Positions 15,642-25,786 of a stretch of DNA of 64,000 nt are shown here, piece by piece (the first letter of the stretch is position 1; each line of letters opens with the position of its first letter). Source of the DNA: Pseudomonas vlassakiae (GTDB lineage: Bacteria; Pseudomonadota; Gammaproteobacteria; Pseudomonadales; Pseudomonadaceae); assembly GCF_014269035.2 (NCBI RefSeq), contig NZ_JABWRP020000016.1, positions 1 to 64,000 of the forward strand. Direction: 5' to 3'. The translations under genes and the position numbers were made by a program. The notes below the pieces were generated by a model. That model did no database searches, was not told where the DNA came from, and was given only the letters and a program-made list of their open reading frames with translations.

Positions 15642-16559
15642 TTAGAAGTAGCCCTGACGTTTCTTGTCTTCCATGGAACCGGCGCCATCGTGGTCGATGA
15701 CTCGGCCCTGGCGCTCGGAAGTGCGCGTCAGGAGCATTTCCTGAATGATGTCGGTGAGCGTCTCGGCTTCCGACTCGACAGCGCCCGTCAGCGGGTAGCA
15801 GCCGAGGGTACGGAAACGCACCTTCTTCTTGACGATGCGCGCCTTTTCTTCCTCGGAAAGATGCTCGAGGATGCGATCGTCGTCGATCATGATCAGGGTG
15901 CCGTTCTTTTCGATGACTTCACGCTCGGCGGCGAAGTACAGCGGCACGATCGGGATGCCTTCGAGGTAGATGTACTGCCAGATATCCAGCTCGGTCCAGT
16001 TCGACAGCGGGAAGACGCGGATCGACTCGCCCTTGTTGACCTTGCCGTTGTAGACGTTCCACAGTTCCGGGCGCTGGTTCTTCGGGTCCCAGCGGTGCTT
16101 GCTGTCACGGAACGAATACACGCGCTCCTTGGCCCGGGACTTCTCTTCGTCGCGGCGCGCGCCACCGAAGGCGGCGTCGAAACCATGCTTGTCCAGCGCC
16201 TGCTTGAGGCCCTGGGTCTTCATGATATCGGTGTGCTTGGAGCTGCCATGGGTGAATGGGTTGATGCCCTGCGCCACACCCTCAGGGTTGACGTGGGTGA
16301 TCAGCTCCAGGCCCATTTCCTCGACCATCTTGTCGCGGAAGCGGTACATCTCCTGGAATTTCCACTGGGTGTCGACGTGCATCACCGGGAACGGCAGCTT
16401 GCCCGGGAAGAAGGCCTTGCGCGCCAGGTGCAGCATCACGGCGGAATCCTTGCCGATCGAGTACAGCATCACCGGGTTGTCGAACTCGGCGGCCACCTCG
16501 CGGATGATGTGGATGCTTTCCGCCTCCAGCTGTTTCAAGTGCGTCAGTTTGTCGACCAT
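15642..16559 (-). CDS. cysD: Sulfate adenylyltransferase small subunit
   Basis: ATP sulfurylase catalytic subunit of 305 residues that forms APS from sulfate and ATP with CysN. The PP-loop pyrophosphatase motif is SIGKDSAVMLHL, and FGGARRDEEKSRAKERVYSFRD is the characteristic ATP-binding segment of CysD. First gene of cysD-cysNC; the 230-bp upstream gap should hold its promoter, probably CysB-controlled as in other Pseudomonas, though I did not identify a site. Confidence 0.96.
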   Translation of the reverse strand: MVDKLTHLKQLEAESIHIIREVAAEFDNPVMLYSIGKDSAVMLHLARKAFFPGKLPFPVMHVDTQWKFQEMYRFRDKMVEEMGLELITHVNPEGVAQGINPFTHGSSKHTDIMKTQGLKQALDKHGFDAAFGGARRDEEKSRAKERVYSFRDSKHRWDPKNQRPELWNVYNGKVNKGESIRVFPLSNWTELDIWQYIYLEGIPIVPLYFAAEREVIEKNGTLIMIDDDRILEHLSEEEKARIVKKKVRFRTLGCYPLTGAVESEAETLTDIIQEMLLTRTSERQGRVIDHDGAGSMEDKKRQGYF

Positions 16560-16692
16560 GGCTACTCACGAAAAACGATCTTATGGACGGCCTGCGGGCC
16601 GTGTTCGAGCGAGCCACTTTATCACAGCGGCTGCTTCTATTTAGGAGGCGGGCTAGATCGAAAAAGTCTAACGATATGACTGGGGGTTTGGG

Positions 16693-16740
16693 GCTGGCAG
16701 GCCCGGCCCTTCGCGGATAAACCCGCGCCTACAGGGACCG
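16693..16740. repeat. Single REP element upstream of cysD
   Basis: Contains CCCTTCGCGGATAAACCCGCGCCTACAGGGA, a one-mismatch variant of the REP core found elsewhere in the window, between the cysD and Nif3-like genes. Confidence 0.75.
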
Positions 16741-16790
16741 CGCCGCCTTGGAGGTTGACGCCGAACCTGTGGAAGCCGGCGACACCGATA

Positions 16791-17549
16791 TCAGATCGGA
16801 TTCGGGCAATCGATGAACAGGTGCTCGAGGGCAAAGCGCCGCGCCAGGTAGTCACCCAGGGCTTGCACTCCATAGCGCTCGGTAGCATGGTGCCCGGCAG
16901 CAATGAAGCTGACGCCATTCTCGCGGGCGCTGTGATAGGTCTGTTCGGACGCCTCGCCCGTGAGGTACAGGTCAACTCCCGCAGCGATCGCCGTGTCGAT
17001 GTAGCCCTGCCCGCCCCCGGTGCACCAGCCCACCCTGCGGATCATCGCGTCACCTTCAACCAGCAATGGCTCACGCCCGAGCACTTCCTGCACCCGACGG
17101 GCAAAATCGCGCGCGGTCACCGGTTCCGCCAGCGAACCGACCAGCCCGACCACCTTGGGGTTCTCCGGGTCCAGCGGGCCTTCGACGGTGATGTCCAGTT
17201 GCCGCGCCAGCTGCACGTTGTTGCCGACTTCAGGGTGCACATCCAGCGGCAGGTGAAACGCCAGCAGGCTGATGTCGTGCTTGAGCAGGGTCTTCAGCCG
17301 GCGCTGTCGGATCCCGGTCACGCAGGGGTTCTCGCCCTTCCAGAAGTAGCCATGGTGCACCAGGATCAGGTCGGCCTCGGCTTCGACCGCGGCATCCAGC
17401 AAGGCCTGGCTGGCGGTGACGCCGCTGACGATGCGGCTGACCTGTGGCCGGCCCTCGACTTGCAGGCCATTGGGGCAATAGTCCTGGATCTTCGCGCTGC
17501 CCAGGTAGCGTTCGGCTTCCTCGACCAGGGTGTTGAGAGCGACGGCCAT
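16791..17549 (-). CDS. Nif3-like dinuclear metal centre protein (YbgI family)
   Basis: Conserved protein of 252 residues of the NIF3/YbgI family, which forms hexameric rings with a dinuclear metal site; the enzymatic role is debated (GTP cyclohydrolase 1 type 2-like annotation is common). Metal-binding boxes are ILVHHGYFWKGE (about residues 63-74) and AGHHATERYGV near the C-terminus. The ATG at 17549 follows AGGAG by 6 bases. It is divergent from algW with a 168-bp gap. Confidence 0.9.
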   Translation of the reverse strand: MAVALNTLVEEAERYLGSAKIQDYCPNGLQVEGRPQVSRIVSGVTASQALLDAAVEAEADLILVHHGYFWKGENPCVTGIRQRRLKTLLKHDISLLAFHLPLDVHPEVGNNVQLARQLDITVEGPLDPENPKVVGLVGSLAEPVTARDFARRVQEVLGREPLLVEGDAMIRRVGWCTGGGQGYIDTAIAAGVDLYLTGEASEQTYHSARENGVSFIAAGHHATERYGVQALGDYLARRFALEHLFIDCPNPI

Positions 17550-17717
17550 GAAAATCTCCTCGAAATCTGCGCTTTTCACGGGCGCAACGCCTGCAGAACG
17601 CCCGTATAATGCGGGCCATTATGGGCCGTCGCCGGCATCGGGGGAACCGGTGTATGATCGCGCGCGCTCATGCCCCATTGCGCGGCCACCGGCCCCCGCT
17701 CTTTCCAGGACTCGTTC

Positions 17718-18877
<1,160 letters not shown>

Positions 18878-18878
<1 letters not shown>

Positions 18879-18910
18879 AAAAAAGGGGCCGCATGCGCGG
18901 CCCCTTTTTT
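18878..18910. terminator. Bidirectional terminator between algW and aapP
   Basis: Stem GGGGCCGC/GCGGCCCC (18885-18892 with 18897-18904), flanked by A-run and T-run, so both convergent genes get a U-tract. Confidence 0.93.
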
Positions 18911-18921
18911 CATTGCGTATA

Positions 18922-19686
18922 TCAGTGCAGGATCTGGCTGAGGAACAGTTTGGTCCGGTCACTGCGCGGGCGGTCGAAGAAGTCATCCGGCGCCGCCTGC
19001 TCGACGATTTCCCCTTTGTCCATGAAGATCACCCGGTTCGCCACGGTGCGGGCAAAGCCCATTTCGTGGGTCACACAGAGCATGGTCATGCCGTCCTCGG
19101 CCAGGCCGACCATGGTGTCGAGCACTTCCTTGACCATTTCCGGGTCCAGCGCCGAGGTCGGCTCGTCGAACAGCATGATCTTCGGCTTCATGCACAGCGC
19201 CCGGGCAATCGCCACACGCTGCTGCTGGCCACCCGAGAGCTGCCCTGGGAACTTGTGCGCCTGCTCCGGAATGCGTACCCGCTCAAGGTAGTGCATGGCG
19301 ATTTCCTCGGCCTTGCGCCGAGGCATCTTGCGCACCCACATCGGTGCCAAGGTGCAGTTTTCCAGAATGCTCAGGTGCGGAAACAGGTTGAAATGCTGGA
19401 ACACCATGCCCACCTCTCGGCGGATCGCTTCGATCTGCTTGAGGTCGTTGGTCAGTTCCACGCCGTCGACCACGATGCGGCCCTGCTGGTGTTCTTCCAG
19501 GCGGTTGAGGCAGCGGATGGTGGTCGACTTGCCTGAGCCGGATGGCCCGCACAGGACGATGCGCTCGCCCTGGCGCACGTTCAGGTTGATGTCCTTGAGC
19601 ACATGGAACTGGCCGTACCACTTGTTCACGCCCTGCATCTGGATGATGCCTTCGGGGCCGGCAGGCTGCTTGATCGCTTCACTCAT
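18922..19686 (-). CDS. aapP: General L-amino acid ABC transporter, ATPase
   Basis: Cytoplasmic ATPase of 254 residues powering the AapJQMP importer. Walker A GPSGSGKST, signature LSGGQQQRV, Walker B IMLFDEPTSALD and the switch His in CVTHEMGFA are all present. The ATG at 19686 (MSEAIKQPAG) is chosen because the upstream codons in frame belong to the end of the aapM region and show no homology. Last gene of the aap operon, 10 bp after aapM. Confidence 0.94.
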   Translation of the reverse strand: MSEAIKQPAGPEGIIQMQGVNKWYGQFHVLKDINLNVRQGERIVLCGPSGSGKSTTIRCLNRLEEHQQGRIVVDGVELTNDLKQIEAIRREVGMVFQHFNLFPHLSILENCTLAPMWVRKMPRRKAEEIAMHYLERVRIPEQAHKFPGQLSGGQQQRVAIARALCMKPKIMLFDEPTSALDPEMVKEVLDTMVGLAEDGMTMLCVTHEMGFARTVANRVIFMDKGEIVEQAAPDDFFDRPRSDRTKLFLSQILH

Positions 19687-19696
19687 TTCGAAACTC

Positions 19697-20794
19697 CTAA
19701 CGCTTGTGGCCAGTGTCCAGCTTGCGCTCCAGGTGCATGGAGTAGCGGGACATACCGAAACAGAAAATCCAGAACACCAGGGCGGCAAACACGTAGCCCT
19801 CGGTGGCCATGCCCAGCCAGGCCGGGTCAGCGGCGGCTTGCTTGACGCTGTTGAGCAGGTCGAACAGGCCGATGATGATCACCAGGCTGGTGTCCTTGAA
19901 CAGGGCGATGAAGGTGTTGACGATGCCGGGGATCACCAGCTTGAGCGCCTGCGGCAGAATCACCAGGCCCATCGAGCGCCAGTAGCCCAGGCCCATGGCA
20001 GCGGCGGCTTCGTACTGACCCTTGGGGATGGCCTGCAGGCCTCCGCGGACCACCTCGGCGACATAGGCCGACTGGAACAGGATCACCCCGATCATCGCCC
20101 GCAGCAGCTTGTCGAAGCTCATGCCTTCCGGCAGGAACAACGGCAGCATCACCGACGACATGAACAGCACGGTGATCAGCGGCACGCCACGCCAGAACTC
20201 GATGAAGGTCACGCAGACCACCTTCACCGCCGGCATCTTCGAGCGCCGGCCTAGGGCGAGCAGGATACCCAGTGGCAAGGCGCCGACGATCCCCACGGTG
20301 GCGATCACCAGGGTCAGCATCAGGCCGCCCCACTGGCTGGTGGCGACATTGCTCAGGCCCAGCACGCCGCCATGCAGCAGGGTGTAGGCGATGATCGGAT
20401 ACAGCACCAGAAAGCCCAGGCCGTAGAAGGCCTTGCGCGGGAAGCGCTTGATGAACAGCGGTGCCGCACCGAGCACGGCCAGCCACACGGTGAGGTCGAC
20501 ACGCCAGCGCAGCTCGGCCGGGTAGTAGCCGTACATGAACTGGCCGAAGCGCTGCTGCACGAACACCCAGCAGGCGCCCGACCGGGTGCAGTCGGCGCGG
20601 GTGGTGCCGACCCAGTTGGCGTCGATCAACGCCCAATGCACCAGCGGTGGCACGATCAGCCACACCAGGTACACGGCGAACACGGTCAGCAGGGTGTTGA
20701 GCCAGCTGGAGAACAGGTTTGCACGCATCCATGCGAGCACGCCGACGGTTTTCACCGGTGGCGGCATGTCGGGTTTGAAAACATGAGCATTCAC
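19697..20794 (-). CDS. aapM: General L-amino acid ABC transporter, permease AapM
   Basis: Inner-membrane permease of 365 residues with multiple hydrophobic segments. The EAA-type loop is EAAAAMGLGYWRSMGLVILPQALK, as in HisMQ permeases, and the TRADCTRSGACWVFVQQRF segment is typical of the long AapM/BztC proteins. It pairs with AapQ to form the membrane channel, 10 bp after aapQ. Confidence 0.92.
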   Translation of the reverse strand: MNAHVFKPDMPPPVKTVGVLAWMRANLFSSWLNTLLTVFAVYLVWLIVPPLVHWALIDANWVGTTRADCTRSGACWVFVQQRFGQFMYGYYPAELRWRVDLTVWLAVLGAAPLFIKRFPRKAFYGLGFLVLYPIIAYTLLHGGVLGLSNVATSQWGGLMLTLVIATVGIVGALPLGILLALGRRSKMPAVKVVCVTFIEFWRGVPLITVLFMSSVMLPLFLPEGMSFDKLLRAMIGVILFQSAYVAEVVRGGLQAIPKGQYEAAAAMGLGYWRSMGLVILPQALKLVIPGIVNTFIALFKDTSLVIIIGLFDLLNSVKQAAADPAWLGMATEGYVFAALVFWIFCFGMSRYSMHLERKLDTGHKR

Positions 20795-20804
20795 GGGCGT
20801 ATCC

Positions 20805-21983
20805 TCACCGCTCGATCAGCGCGATGCGCTTGTTGTACCAGTTCATCAGCAGCGAAATGCTGATGCTGATGGCGAGATAGACACTCATGGTGATCGCGAT
20901 CACCTCGATGGCCTGGCCGGTCTGGTTGAGCACGGTACCGGCGAACAGCGAGACCATCTCCGGGTAACCGATACCGGCCGCCAGTGACGAGTTCTTCGCC
21001 AGGTTCAGGTACTGGCTGGTCAGTGGCGGAATAATCACCCGCAGTGCCTGGGGGATGATCACCTTGCGCAGGGTCGGGCCGTCGCGAAGGCCAAGCGAGT
21101 GGGCCGCTTCGGTCTGGCCGTGGCTCACCGAACGAATGCCGGAACGCACGATCTCGGCAATGAACGCCGCCGTGTAGATGGTCAACGCCAGGGTCAGCGC
21201 CAGCAGTTCGGGGATCAACACCCAGCCACCGACGAAGTTGAAGCCCTTGAGCTGCGGCACCTCCCAATGCACCGGGCTGCCGAACAGCAGCGCGCAGGCG
21301 CCTGGAATGGCGATGAACAGCGCAAGCCCTGCCCAGAACTTGTGGAACGGCTCGCCGGTCGCATCGAAGCGTTTGTTGGCATAACGCACCATCACCACGA
21401 TCGCCACCAGCGCCAGCACCAGGGCGGCCACGAACGGCCAGAAGCCGTCGGCCATCGAGGCACCCGGCATGTTCAGGCCACGGTTACTGATGAAGAAGGT
21501 GTCGTCGATGTTGATGCTGCCCCTTGGCCCCGGCAGGGTCAGGAACACAGCGAAGTACCAGAACAGGATCTGCAGCAACGGCGGAATGTTGCGGAAGGTT
21601 TCCACATACACGGTCGCCAGCTTGCTGATCATCCAGTTCGGCGACAACCGCGCCACGCCGATGACGAAGCCGAGGACGGTCGCCAGGATCACCCCGATGA
21701 ACGTCACCAGCAGGGTATTGAGCAGGCCGATGACGAACACCCGCGCATAGCTGTCGGACTCCACGTAGGGAATCAGGTGCTGGGCGATGCCGAAACCGGC
21801 GCTACGCTCGAGAAAGTCGAAACCCGAGGTAATGCCCCGATGTTGCAGGTTGGTCTGGGTATTGTGGAAGAGGTACCAGCCCAGCCCCACCACAAAGGCG
21901 ATCGTGACAATCTGGAACAGCCAGGCACGCACGCGCGGGTCGTTCAGGGAAAGGCCCTTGGGTGCGCCAATTTGATTTTGCAT
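20805..21983 (-). CDS. aapQ: General L-amino acid ABC transporter, permease AapQ
   Basis: Inner-membrane permease of 392 residues of the HisMQ family. The EAA loop is TEAAHSLGLRDGPTLRKVIIPQ, and the long periplasmic insert between early helices is typical of AapQ/BztB. It sits between aapJ (67-bp gap) and aapM. The gap after aapJ is common in such operons and allows a larger supply of binding protein. Confidence 0.92.
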   Translation of the reverse strand: MQNQIGAPKGLSLNDPRVRAWLFQIVTIAFVVGLGWYLFHNTQTNLQHRGITSGFDFLERSAGFGIAQHLIPYVESDSYARVFVIGLLNTLLVTFIGVILATVLGFVIGVARLSPNWMISKLATVYVETFRNIPPLLQILFWYFAVFLTLPGPRGSINIDDTFFISNRGLNMPGASMADGFWPFVAALVLALVAIVVMVRYANKRFDATGEPFHKFWAGLALFIAIPGACALLFGSPVHWEVPQLKGFNFVGGWVLIPELLALTLALTIYTAAFIAEIVRSGIRSVSHGQTEAAHSLGLRDGPTLRKVIIPQALRVIIPPLTSQYLNLAKNSSLAAGIGYPEMVSLFAGTVLNQTGQAIEVIAITMSVYLAISISISLLMNWYNKRIALIER

Positions 21984-22050
21984 GAAGTGCCCCGAAAAAT
22001 AGGGATCCGAACAACCTGCAGCGGCGGGATGCCGCCGCAGGGTGCAGCCA

Positions 22051-23079
22051 TCAGCGCACAGGTGGCGCGTACTGGATGCCGCCGTTGTTCCACAGGGCGT
22101 TCATGCCACGGTCGATCTTCAGGTCGGTGCCCTGGCCCAGGTTCTTCTCGAACACTTCGCCGTAGTTACCGACTTGCTTGACGATCTGTACCACCCAGTC
22201 TTTGGGCAGCTTGAGGTCCTTGCCGTATTCACCGTCCGCACCCAGCAGGCGGGCGACGTCCGGGTTCTTGGTGGCCTTGGCTTCGGCCTCGACGTTCTTC
22301 GAGGTGATGCCGGCCTCTTCGGCGTTGAGCATGGCGAACAGGGTCCACTTGACGATGCTGAACCATTCTTCGTCGCCTTTACGCACCACCGGGCCGAGCG
22401 GCTCCTTGGAGATGGTTTCCGGCAGTACCACGTAGTCGGTCGGCGCGGCCAGCTTGGAGCGCTGGGCGAACAGTTGCGACTTGTCCGAGGTCAGTACGTC
22501 GCAACGGCCGGATTCCAGCGACTTGGCACTTTCGTCGGAAGTGTCGAAGGTGATCGGGGTGTACTTCAGGCCGTTGGCCCGGAAGAAGTCCGACACGTTC
22601 AGCTCGGTGGTGGTACCGGCCTGGATGCAGATGGTCGCACCGTCGAGTTCCTTGGCGCTGGAAACGCCGAGCTTTTTATTGACCAGGAAGCCAACGCCGT
22701 CGTAGTAGGTCACGCCAGCGAACACCAGGCCCATGCCGGCATCGCGCGAGCTGGTCCAGGTGGTGTTGCGCGACAGCACGTCGACTTCGCCCGACTGCAG
22801 CGCGGTGAAGCGTTCCTTGGCGTTGAGCTGGCTGAACTTGACCTTGGTCGCGTCGCCGAATACGGCAGCGGCCACGGCGCGGCAGACATCGGCGTCGATA
22901 CCGACGATCTTGCCCTGCGCATCAGGTACCGAGAAGCCTGGAAGACCGTCGCTCACGCCACACTGGACGAAGCCCTTCTTCTTTACCGCATCGAGGGTGG
23001 CGCCGGCCTGGGCGGTGCTCACGGCGCCCAGTGCAGCGGCAGCGGTCAGGACTGCCAGGGTGGTTTTCAACATCTTCAT
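22051..23079 (-). CDS. aapJ: General L-amino acid ABC transporter, periplasmic binding protein
   Basis: Periplasmic solute-binding protein of 342 residues with a signal peptide (LAVLTAAAALGAVSTAQA) cleaved about residue 25. The sequence GFVQCGVSDGLPGFS, the ARFG-like early domain and SRNTTWTSSRDAGMGLVFAG are AapJ/BztA features; these bind a wide range of L-amino acids. It is longer than GltI-type glutamate/aspartate binders (about 300 residues). First gene of the aapJQMP operon. Confidence 0.92.
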   Translation of the reverse strand: MKMLKTTLAVLTAAAALGAVSTAQAGATLDAVKKKGFVQCGVSDGLPGFSVPDAQGKIVGIDADVCRAVAAAVFGDATKVKFSQLNAKERFTALQSGEVDVLSRNTTWTSSRDAGMGLVFAGVTYYDGVGFLVNKKLGVSSAKELDGATICIQAGTTTELNVSDFFRANGLKYTPITFDTSDESAKSLESGRCDVLTSDKSQLFAQRSKLAAPTDYVVLPETISKEPLGPVVRKGDEEWFSIVKWTLFAMLNAEEAGITSKNVEAEAKATKNPDVARLLGADGEYGKDLKLPKDWVVQIVKQVGNYGEVFEKNLGQGTDLKIDRGMNALWNNGGIQYAPPVR

Positions 23080-23410
23080 TCACAACCTCCAAATCGCTCT
23101 TGTTGTACGAGCCGGAATTGCACCGCACCCTTATGAGGCGCATCCGACCCTTGTTGGCTTGTTATTGGGTCAATTGGCGCAATGGGCTGTTCTGTGACAG
23201 CCTTCGCGTGCAGAGGGTGTTACCGTCACGGCCCGCCCTTTGCATCGAATGAAGAATTGCAAAGCGCGTACCAGATTTGCTGGCTGTAGCGTTTAAGCGC
23301 TCGTCAAGTAGGGAAAGTTGTATCGTTGCGACATTCTTTTTCCGACAATCAATTGCAGCGCCTTCTTTTCACGCACGGCCTAATAACATCCGCACTCTTT
23401 CGGAGCAGTC
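23080..23410. promoter_or_regulatory. Divergent promoter region aapJ / carboxylesterase
   Basis: About 330 non-coding bp. It contains an operator-like inverted repeat CTTTGCA (23238-23244) and TGCAAAG (23258-23264), 20 bp centre to centre, about 160 bp upstream of aapJ. I could not assign convincing -35/-10 or sigma-54 boxes. The regulator for the repeat is unknown. Confidence 0.5.
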
Positions 23411-24067
23411 ATGACCAACCCGTTGATTCTCGAACCTCAGAAAACCGCTGACGCCTGTGTGATCTGGTTGCACGGTTTGGGTGCCGACCGTTACGACTTC
23501 CTACCTGTTGCCGAATTCATGCAGGAACGGCTGACCAGCACCCGCTTCGTGATGCCGCAGGCACCGACCCGTCCAGTGACCATCAACGGCGGCTACGCCA
23601 TGCCCAGCTGGTATGACATCAAGGCCATGACCCCGGCCCGCGCCATCGACGAAGCACAGCTGGAAGCATCAGCCGAGCAGATCATCGGTTTGATCAAGGC
23701 CGAGCAGGCCAAGGGCATCAACCTGTCGCGGATCTTCATCGCCGGTTTCTCCCAAGGTGGCGCGGTGGTGCTGCACACTGCCTATATAAAGTGGCAAGAA
23801 GCGCTGGGCGGAGTGATCGCCCTGTCCACCTACGCCCCGACCTTCACCGATGGCCACCAGCTGAGCGCCTGCCAGCAACGCACCCCGGCCCTCTGCCTGC
23901 ATGGCGTGCACGACTCGGTGGTGATTCCGTCCATGGGCCGCACCGCGTTCGAATACCTCAATACCTGGGGTGTCGCCGCGCGCTGGCATGAATACCCGAT
24001 GGAGCACGAGGTGGTGGTCGAAGAACTGAGCGATATCCACGACTGGCTGAGCAAGCAATTGCAATAA
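23411..24067 (+). CDS. Carboxylesterase / phospholipase family (EstB-like)
   Basis: Cytosolic serine esterase of 218 residues in the alpha/beta-hydrolase family that includes P. fluorescens carboxylesterase II and eukaryotic acyl-protein thioesterases. It starts with VIWLHGLGADRYDF (oxyanion region); the nucleophile is in AGFSQGGAVVLH; the Asp is in GVHDSVVI and the His in YPMEHEVVVE. No signal peptide. It faces away from the aap operon and is probably monocistronic. Confidence 0.9.
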   Translation: MTNPLILEPQKTADACVIWLHGLGADRYDFLPVAEFMQERLTSTRFVMPQAPTRPVTINGGYAMPSWYDIKAMTPARAIDEAQLEASAEQIIGLIKAEQAKGINLSRIFIAGFSQGGAVVLHTAYIKWQEALGGVIALSTYAPTFTDGHQLSACQQRTPALCLHGVHDSVVIPSMGRTAFEYLNTWGVAARWHEYPMEHEVVVEELSDIHDWLSKQLQ

Positions 24068-24167
24068 GCCCGAGCATTTGTAGTTGTGGGAGTTTTCCGC
24101 TACGCCGCGCCCAAATCTTGCTTTACACTGCCCGGCGTACATTCCTTAACCAGTTGATGAGACGATC

Positions 24168-25631
24168 GTGCTCAAGGCACTCAAGAAAATATTCGGCAAA
24201 GGAGACGCTGCGGCACAGCCCGCCGCTCCTGCTGCCAGCGTGACGCCGACGGCGCCCGCCCCCACTGCCGAGGCCCGGCCCGCGCCGAAACCGGCCGCGC
24301 CCCGCGCCAAGCCCACCGCCAAAGCAGAAGCACCCGCCCACGTGGCAGCGCCTGCCGACAAGCCGGCCAAGGACAAACCACGCCGCGAACGCAAGCCAAA
24401 GCCCCAGGCGAGCCTGTGGAAGCCGGAAGACTTCGTGGTCGAGCCGCAAGAGGGCAAGACCCGCTTCCACGACTTCAAGCTCTCCAACGAGCTGATGCAC
24501 GCCATCCACGACCTCGGTTTCCCTTACTGCACGCCGATCCAGGCGCAGGTACTGGGTTATACCCTGGCCGGCCAGGACGCCATCGGCCGCGCCCAGACCG
24601 GTACCGGCAAGACCGCGGCATTCCTGATTTCGATCATTTCCCAGCTGCAGCAGACGCCGCCGCCCAAAGAGCGCTACATGGGCGAGCCTCGTGCGCTGAT
24701 CATCGCGCCAACCCGCGAGCTGGTGGTGCAGATCGCCAAGGACGCCGTTGCCCTGACCAGGTACACCGGCCTGAACGTGATGAGCTTCGTTGGCGGCATG
24801 GACTTCGACAAGCAGCTCAAAGCGCTGGAAGCCCGTCATTGCGACATTCTGGTGGCCACCCCGGGCCGCCTGCTGGACTTCAACCAGCGCGGCGAGGTGC
24901 ACCTGGACATGGTCGAGGTGATGGTGCTGGATGAAGCCGACCGCATGCTCGACATGGGTTTCATCCCCCAGGTGCGGCAGATCATCCGCCAGACCCCGCC
25001 GAAGAGCGAACGCCAGACCCTGCTGTTCTCCGCCACCTTCACCGACGACGTGATGAACCTGGCCAAGCAGTGGACCACCAACCCGGCGATCGTCGAGATC
25101 GAGCCGGAGAACGTCGCCAGCGAAACGGTCGAACAACACGTCTACGCGGTGGCCGGCAGCGACAAGTACAAACTGCTTTACAACCTGGTTACCCAGAACA
25201 ACTGGGAACGGGTGATGGTGTTTGCCAACCGCAAGGACGAGGTACGGCGCATCGAGGAAAAACTCGTGCGCGACGGTATCAATGCCGCGCAGTTGTCCGG
25301 TGACGTACCGCAGCACAAGCGTATTCGCACCCTGGAAAACTTCCGCGAAGGGCGCATCACCGTGCTGGTGGCCACTGATGTGGCCGGGCGCGGGATCCAC
25401 ATCGACGGCATCAGCCACGTGATCAACTTTACCCTGCCGGAAGACCCGGACGACTATGTGCACCGCATTGGCCGTACCGGCCGCGCGGGCACCAGCGGCG
25501 TGTCGATCAGCTTTGCCGGTGAGGATGATTCCTACCAGCTACCGGCGATCGAAGAGCTGCTGGGGCGCAAGATCAAGTGCGAGATGCCGCCAGATGAGCT
25601 GCTCAAACCGGTGCCGCGCAAGCACCATTGA
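24168..25631 (+). CDS. rhlB: DEAD-box RNA helicase RhlB
   Basis: ATP-dependent RNA helicase of 487 residues, associated in enterobacteria with the RNA degradosome. An Ala/Pro/Lys-rich low-complexity N-terminus (about residues 10-80) precedes the helicase core. Motifs are Q-motif PYCTPIQAQ, Walker A AQTGTGKTAAF, PTREL, VLDEADRMLDMGF, FSATF and HRIGRTGRAG. The start is GTG at 24168 giving MLKALKKIFGKG, the usual Pseudomonas RhlB N-terminus. Monocistronic. Confidence 0.93.
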   Translation: MLKALKKIFGKGDAAAQPAAPAASVTPTAPAPTAEARPAPKPAAPRAKPTAKAEAPAHVAAPADKPAKDKPRRERKPKPQASLWKPEDFVVEPQEGKTRFHDFKLSNELMHAIHDLGFPYCTPIQAQVLGYTLAGQDAIGRAQTGTGKTAAFLISIISQLQQTPPPKERYMGEPRALIIAPTRELVVQIAKDAVALTRYTGLNVMSFVGGMDFDKQLKALEARHCDILVATPGRLLDFNQRGEVHLDMVEVMVLDEADRMLDMGFIPQVRQIIRQTPPKSERQTLLFSATFTDDVMNLAKQWTTNPAIVEIEPENVASETVEQHVYAVAGSDKYKLLYNLVTQNNWERVMVFANRKDEVRRIEEKLVRDGINAAQLSGDVPQHKRIRTLENFREGRITVLVATDVAGRGIHIDGISHVINFTLPEDPDDYVHRIGRTGRAGTSGVSISFAGEDDSYQLPAIEELLGRKIKCEMPPDELLKPVPRKHH

Positions 25632-25786
25632 GTCAGCGCGGCAGTTACCGGCGCAGTCTTTCTGTGCCGGCTCCCCCTGCAGCTTTTCGCTGGCGCCGCC
25701 CCGCTCACAGGGAAAAGCTCACACCTTATAGAGTACCAGCGGTTTGGCGATAGTCGGCGGCTCCTCATCAGCCAGCTGAAACCGCC

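Noticed and set aside
13469..15700. 743-residue open frame on the plus strand
   Set aside because: It lies antisense to cysNC, whose motifs are all intact. Long antisense frames are common in GC-rich Pseudomonas genes.
22051..23079. Considered as a glutamate/aspartate-specific GltI-type binder
   Set aside because: Length (342 residues), the CGVSDG start and the long permeases fit AapJ/BztA, not GltI.
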